From contig NC_065877.1 of the NCBI RefSeq assembly GCF_933775445.1, positions 8,184,001-8,248,000 on the forward strand: a DNA stretch of 64,000 nucleotides, written 5' to 3'. This document shows positions 59,500 through 64,000 of this stretch, piece after piece. Position 1 is the stretch's first letter, and each line of letters opens with the position of its first letter. The notes beneath the pieces were generated by a model. It had not been told where the DNA came from. It was given only the letters and a program-made list of their open reading frames with translations, and ran no database searches. Source of the stretch: Argentina anserina (Eukaryota; Streptophyta; Magnoliopsida; Rosales; Rosaceae). Made by a program: the position numbers and the translations under genes.

Positions 59500-61913
59500 G
59501 TGTGTGATTTAAAATCAACGTTATCTAGAGGGAATAATAAATTATTTATTACCTTCATAGATGATAGCACAAAATATTGCTATGTGTATTTGCTAAAATG
59601 CAAGAGTGAGGTTATAGAGAAGTTCATTCTCTATAAAAATGAGGTTGAGAACCAACTCAAGACACTAAGAAGTGACCGAGGGGATGAGTATGAATCGCAA
59701 TTTGCTGAGATTTGTGCTCAGGATGGGATTATACATCAAAGGACTGCTCTATACTCGCCACAATCCAATGGTGTAGCAGAACGCAAAAATCGTACTCTAA
59801 AGGATATGATGAATGCTATGCTATTTAGTTCTGGGATGCCACCCAACATGTGGGGAGACACGATTCTCACGGAAAATTACCTTTTAAATAAGGTGCCCAA
59901 AAAGAAAGAAGAGAAAACTCCATATGAGTTATGGAAAGGGAGAAAACCATCCTACAAATACTTAAAAGTTTGGGGATGTTTGGCAAAAGTGGAAATTCCT
60001 AAACCTAAAAAGGTGAAGAATGAGCCTAAAACGGTTGATTGCATCTTTATTGGATATGCACATAACAGTTCGGTTTATCGATTCCTAGTCCACGATTCGA
60101 ATATTTCTGAAATCCATAAGGATACGATAATGGAATCGAGAAATGCATCTTTATTTGAAAATGTATTTCCACGGAAGTCTAGAGAGGAATTTAATTCTTC
60201 TAAACGGGCACGTGAAGACAACCGAGGCGAAACTGATGATGCTCAGGATCAAGAATCTGAGTCGGGGTCCGAATCTGAGTCTGAGGCTGAGGTTGAACCT
60301 AGACGAAGTAAAAGGGCAAGGACCGCAAAATCCTATGGACCTGACTTCCTGTCATATATGGTTGAAGGTGATCCCCGTACCTTCAAATAGGCAATAAGCT
60401 CTACTGATGGTCCTCTGTGGAAAGAAGCAATCAAAAGTGAGGTTGACTCTATCATGCAAAATCACACTTGGGAATTAGTGGATTTGTCACCTGGGTGTAA
60501 GCCTTTGACTTCCAAGTTGATTTTCAAAAAGAAATTAAAAGCTGATGGGTCAATAGACAAATACAAGGCTAGACTTATTATTAAAGGCTATAGGCAAAAT
60601 GAGGGTTTGGATTATTTTGACACTTATTCTCCTGTGACGAGAATAACCTCCATACGGATGGTACTTGCAATTGCAGCGTTGCGCAAACTTGAAGTACACC
60701 AAATGGATGTAAAGACGGCTTTCCTAAATGGAGATATAGAAGATGAAATCTACATGGAACAGCCAGAAGGTTTTTCTGCTCCTTCTCAGAGTAAGAAGGT
60801 GTGCAGATTGGTTGAGTCATTATATGGCTTAAAACAAGAACCAAAACAATGGCATGAGAAATTTGATAATGCCATGATCACCAGTGGATTTAGAATAAAT
60901 GAAGGCGATAAGTGTGTATATGTCAAAGACATTGAAAATGGATATATCATTCTATGTCTGTATGTGGATGATATGCTTATCGTTGGGAGCAACGATAAGA
61001 TGATCAAGTCCACTAAAGACATGTTGAATTCTAAGTTTGACATGAAAGACTTGGGACTTGCTGATGTCATTTTAGGAATTAAAATTACGAGAACATCAGA
61101 TGGGCTTGTGTTGAGTCAAACACACTATGTGGATAATACTCTTGGGAAATTTGACAAGGAAGGTTTTGGAATTGTCAGAACTCCTGTAGATATGAATCTA
61201 CATTTGTCCAAGAATAAAGGTGAAAGTGTTTCTCAATTAGAGTATTCAAGAATAATTAGGAGTCTAATGTACTTAACAAGTTGTACAAGACCAGGTCTAG
61301 CTTATGCGGTTCATAAGCTAAGTAGGTACACAAGTAATCTTGGAGCTATGCATTGACAAGCGATTGGAAGAGTACTCAAATACCTAAGGTATACTCGTAC
61401 CTATGGGTTGCACTACACATCATATCCAGATGTTATAGAAGGGTTCACTAATGCGAACTGGATATCTGATATGAAAGACTCAAAGTCTACTAGCGGATAT
61501 GTATTTACGCTAGGGGTGGAGCCGTGTCCTGGAAGTCCTCAAAACAAACAGTTATAACTAGATCCACAATGGAGTTTGAGTTTGTAGCACTAGACAAATG
61601 TGGAGAGGAAGCAGAATGGTTACGTCAGTTCATAGAGGACATTCCTAGATGGACAAAACATGTGCCTGCGATTGGTATACATTGTGATAGTCAATCTACA
61701 ATTAGCAGGGCACAGAGCAAGATGTATAATGGTAAGTCTAGACACATTCGTCAAAGACATAATACCATTAGACAACTACTCTCAACTGGAGTTATCTCTA
61801 TAGACTATGTAAAGTCTAAGGATAATATTGCTGATCCTTTAACCAAAGGGTTAAACAGAGAGTTAGTTGAAAAATCATCGAAGGGAATGGGACTAAAGCT
61901 CATTGGAAATTAA
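59479..61913 (+). pseudogene. Copia pol: integrase, RT and RNase H, near-continuous
   Basis: Integrase core with Asp in [18 protein letters not shown], Asp in [10 protein letters not shown] and Glu in [10 protein letters not shown], followed by the C-terminal [15 protein letters not shown] and [20 protein letters not shown] single TAG at 60388-60390 separates it from RT, which stays in the same frame: WKEAIKSEVDSIMQNHTWEL, VHQMDVKTAFLNGDIEDEIY and intact YVDD in LCLYVDDMLIVGS. A TGA at 61354-61356 and a frameshift near 61515 precede RNase H (61524-61913: [20 protein letters not shown], then [10 protein letters not shown]). Few lesions for this length suggest a younger element than the first one. 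Confidence 0.92.
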
Positions 61914-62605
61914 AAATCACTACAGTGGATAGTTTGAAAGAAAAAAATCTTTCTATTTATAACTTTTAACTCTTTAAATTTTTTTTTGAAGTCTGGTCAC
62001 GAGGTCTGACTGGGTCAAGGTCGGCCAGTGAGACGGTGGGGGATAAGCAACCTAGCTGACTAGAGATCTCAAGATCTAGGTTCAAAAGGGAAAACCAAAT
62101 TGTGGAGATGAGTTCAGATCACTGTGGGGAGTTCCCCAAGTCCATTCCTATGATGAAAAACAGTGATACCCGTAAGGATGAGGCTAAGCTAAAACTTTTA
62201 ATGATTCTTATGCGTCGAGAAATTGAGCAGAGTAATGCGGGTTACTCTTAATTAAGAGATCACATATTCAAGAGAGAAGTGGGGCCGCTTCTAGGGGAGT
62301 TAATGAGGGCATAACTCTTATCAAACAACTTGCAAAACCAGGCGTGTGTTCCATTGCCAAAATGGGCACAAAAATGAGAACCGAAGTGTACCAGAGAGAC
62401 TCATGTGTGAAGTATGTCATCATTTACACAAATGACGAATAGTTCAAAGACATCGTGTCTACTATTTAGTTAGTAAAGTAAGCATACTTTCATAAGGGAA
62501 TGTTCAAAGGGTCAAACCTACCTATCATATGCAGGTTTCAACCGTAGAAATCTATCACCAAATTCTATCGAGTCTTTGGTGGCCAATTTCATTCATGTGG
62601 GAAAT

Positions 62606-63634
62606 TGTTGGAAAATGGTTAGAAAAACCATTTAAAACCAAATTTTAATTGATTAATTTAATTAAGTTAAACTTATAATTAATCAAAGATGAACATAGAT
62701 TTGAGTTCTCCATAATGAGAGCTACAAGATCATATATTTGTTTGTGTAATTTGGTTTGTGGGTGATTAAGAAATTGTCACTCAAAGATGGCTACTTAGAA
62801 TGAGGGAAATGTGTTTGTCCCACATTGGAAAAGTGAAGTGTTGAAAAGACTTTATATAGAATCCATTGTGTATGGATTGTAAAGTGTGTAAGCCCTCTTA
62901 TACCCTCTCGCGCACGCGTAGGGGGGTGCAAATCCCATGTCACAAGGGAAACTCGTGTATGCCCGTGCGACCTGCGGACAAGAATGCAACACCGAATTGA
63001 GGATCGGAACGCAGATTCTTTTTGCATTTCTGAAAATTCGTTTTTGACTTTACAAATTCTCTTGACTGTTCAAATTGTTCTTTTGTAACAACTGTGTTAT
63101 TGTGTGTTATGGAGAATTATAACATAATTGAAATCAGTGCTTGTAACATATGTAACTCATATATGTTATGATCTTTTGATTTCTATAACAGCCATCTTAT
63201 TCAATGTGATTGCAAATCCTCACTGTATAAATAGCCACCATCTTTTCATTGTAAAATCATCCATTCGAAACACAATCCTCTCCCACTCTCAAAGTTCTTA
63301 GCTTTTCTTTTCTCTGGTGATAGAAAAAGGTACTTTTCGAGTTCGTTGAGAGTTTTAGTTAGTAGTGCAACTTTCTAGAACTGTTTAGTCGTTGCATCCT
63401 AGGAGACAAGCGCCAAGCATCCTTACACCGATAGAGGAGGCGTAAACGTCTTAAGGACAGTGTGGTATCACACACGTCTCGACTAGTTCTTCCATCACCA
63501 ATCGTTCGGTATTTTGGTTGAATTTATTTTCGTGTTCTTCGTTATTAGAGTTACATGTTTAATTTCTATTTTATAATTATTTATAATTCAGTTTGATAAA
63601 TTATATATGCAATATATCACTGCTTTTTCTAACA
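62606..63634 (+). repeat. 3' LTR of the second Copia element
   Basis: 1029 bases, TGTTGGAAAATGG to TTCTAACA, preceded by a short purine-rich GTGGGAAAT. TATAAATAG at 63226. It differs from the 5' LTR by many single substitutions and several indels. Confidence 0.95.
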
Positions 63635-63639
63635 CCATG

Positions 63640-64000
63640 TTGAACCATTGAAATAGTAGCGTGAAATGTTGGTGTAATTGTTGAGAGATGGCGGTACTTG
63701 GTGTAACCAGTGAGGTGTTGCCGAGAGGCATAACCATATAGTGTAACCGTGAGGGATAAGTAGAGAATAATCATAAAAGGCAATCAATAACCATGTAGGA
63801 ATATCATCACAAGTAATCGTAAAACAATTATGAAGAATAGACATAAGGAGTATGTAAGGAGATATGTTGTGCAAAGTCGACGTGTGTAGCTATAAGGTGT
63901 AGCCGTTTTAGGTGTTAGCCACGAGGCGTTACCATGGGGTGTTACCGCTTAGCGCGACTCATGTAAGTATGTGCACATGTAGCGAGCATGATCAAGGATA
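63640..64000. other. Right flank of the second Copia element
   Basis: Unique flank with irregular short repeats of the type GGTGTAACC / GGTGTTACCG / AGGTGTTAGCC (about 63675-63950). No coding feature recognised; the window ends here. Confidence 0.5.

Larger units (their letters stand above)
57100..63634 (+). mobile_element. Copia LTR retrotransposon with about 1-kb LTRs, TSD CCATG
   Basis: A 6.5-kb element bounded by long LTRs and by the exact 5-base duplication CCATG at 57095-57099 and 63635-63639. Order gag, integrase, reverse transcriptase, RNase H defines Copia. Gag and pol carry stops and frameshifts and the protease is lost, so it is not autonomous. It is a different family from the element at 24709-30655: LTR length, gag and zinc knuckle differ. 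A TGGTATCAGAGC-type primer binding site is not visible after the 5' LTR. Confidence 0.95.

Overview
This is plant nuclear DNA. Genes are split by many short AT-rich GT-AG introns, the proteins are plant-specific families (clade D PP2C, lambda GST, RLCK-VII kinase, group I WRKY, thylakoid TerC), and intergenic space is filled with LTR retrotransposons and hAT- and Mutator-like non-autonomous elements. The lineage is a eudicot; a rosid is plausible but nothing here proves it.

Layout. 2.5-3.7 kb: an unrecognised coiled-coil protein gene (+). 7.3-9.1 kb: clade D PP2C (+, 380 aa). 11.1-12.6 kb: MOS11-like mRNA-export protein (-, 213 aa). 13.0-13.5 kb: broken fragment of an ANTH/AP180 clathrin-assembly gene (-). 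14.4-17.6 kb: a complete-looking TerC thylakoid gene (+) carrying a frameshift, two destroyed splice donors and a changed conserved acidic site, so read as a pseudogene. 18.7-21.3 kb: a palindromic cluster of LTR fragments and a Gypsy gag remnant, followed by GC-rich sequence. 22.7-24.4 kb: lambda-class GST (+, 236 aa). 24.7-30.7 kb: a decayed Copia element with a GTGCG target duplication. 33.9-41.6 kb: an 18-exon TBC/RabGAP gene (+, 845 aa) with a hAT element in intron 6. 42.5-44.7 kb: PBL7-like cytoplasmic kinase (-, 390 aa). 48.0-50.3 kb: WRKY44/TTG2-like transcription factor (-, 478 aa) with short uORFs and an inverted repeat beside its putative TATA box. 54.4-56.6 kb: a hAT element, a tRNA-Asn-like sequence and a Mutator-like element. 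57.1-63.6 kb: a second Copia element with a CCATG target duplication.

Context. The genes are single-copy style neighbours, not an operon or cluster. From memory, PP2C, MOS11, GST-lambda and PBL7 occur in this order at Arabidopsis At5g02760-At5g02800, and WRKY44 and a TBC gene are neighbours at At2g37260-At2g37290. The window therefore looks like an ancestral gene block opened up by transposons. Exon boundaries below were placed by hand from splice dinucleotides, reading frame and family resemblance; each intact gene sums to a whole number of codons.
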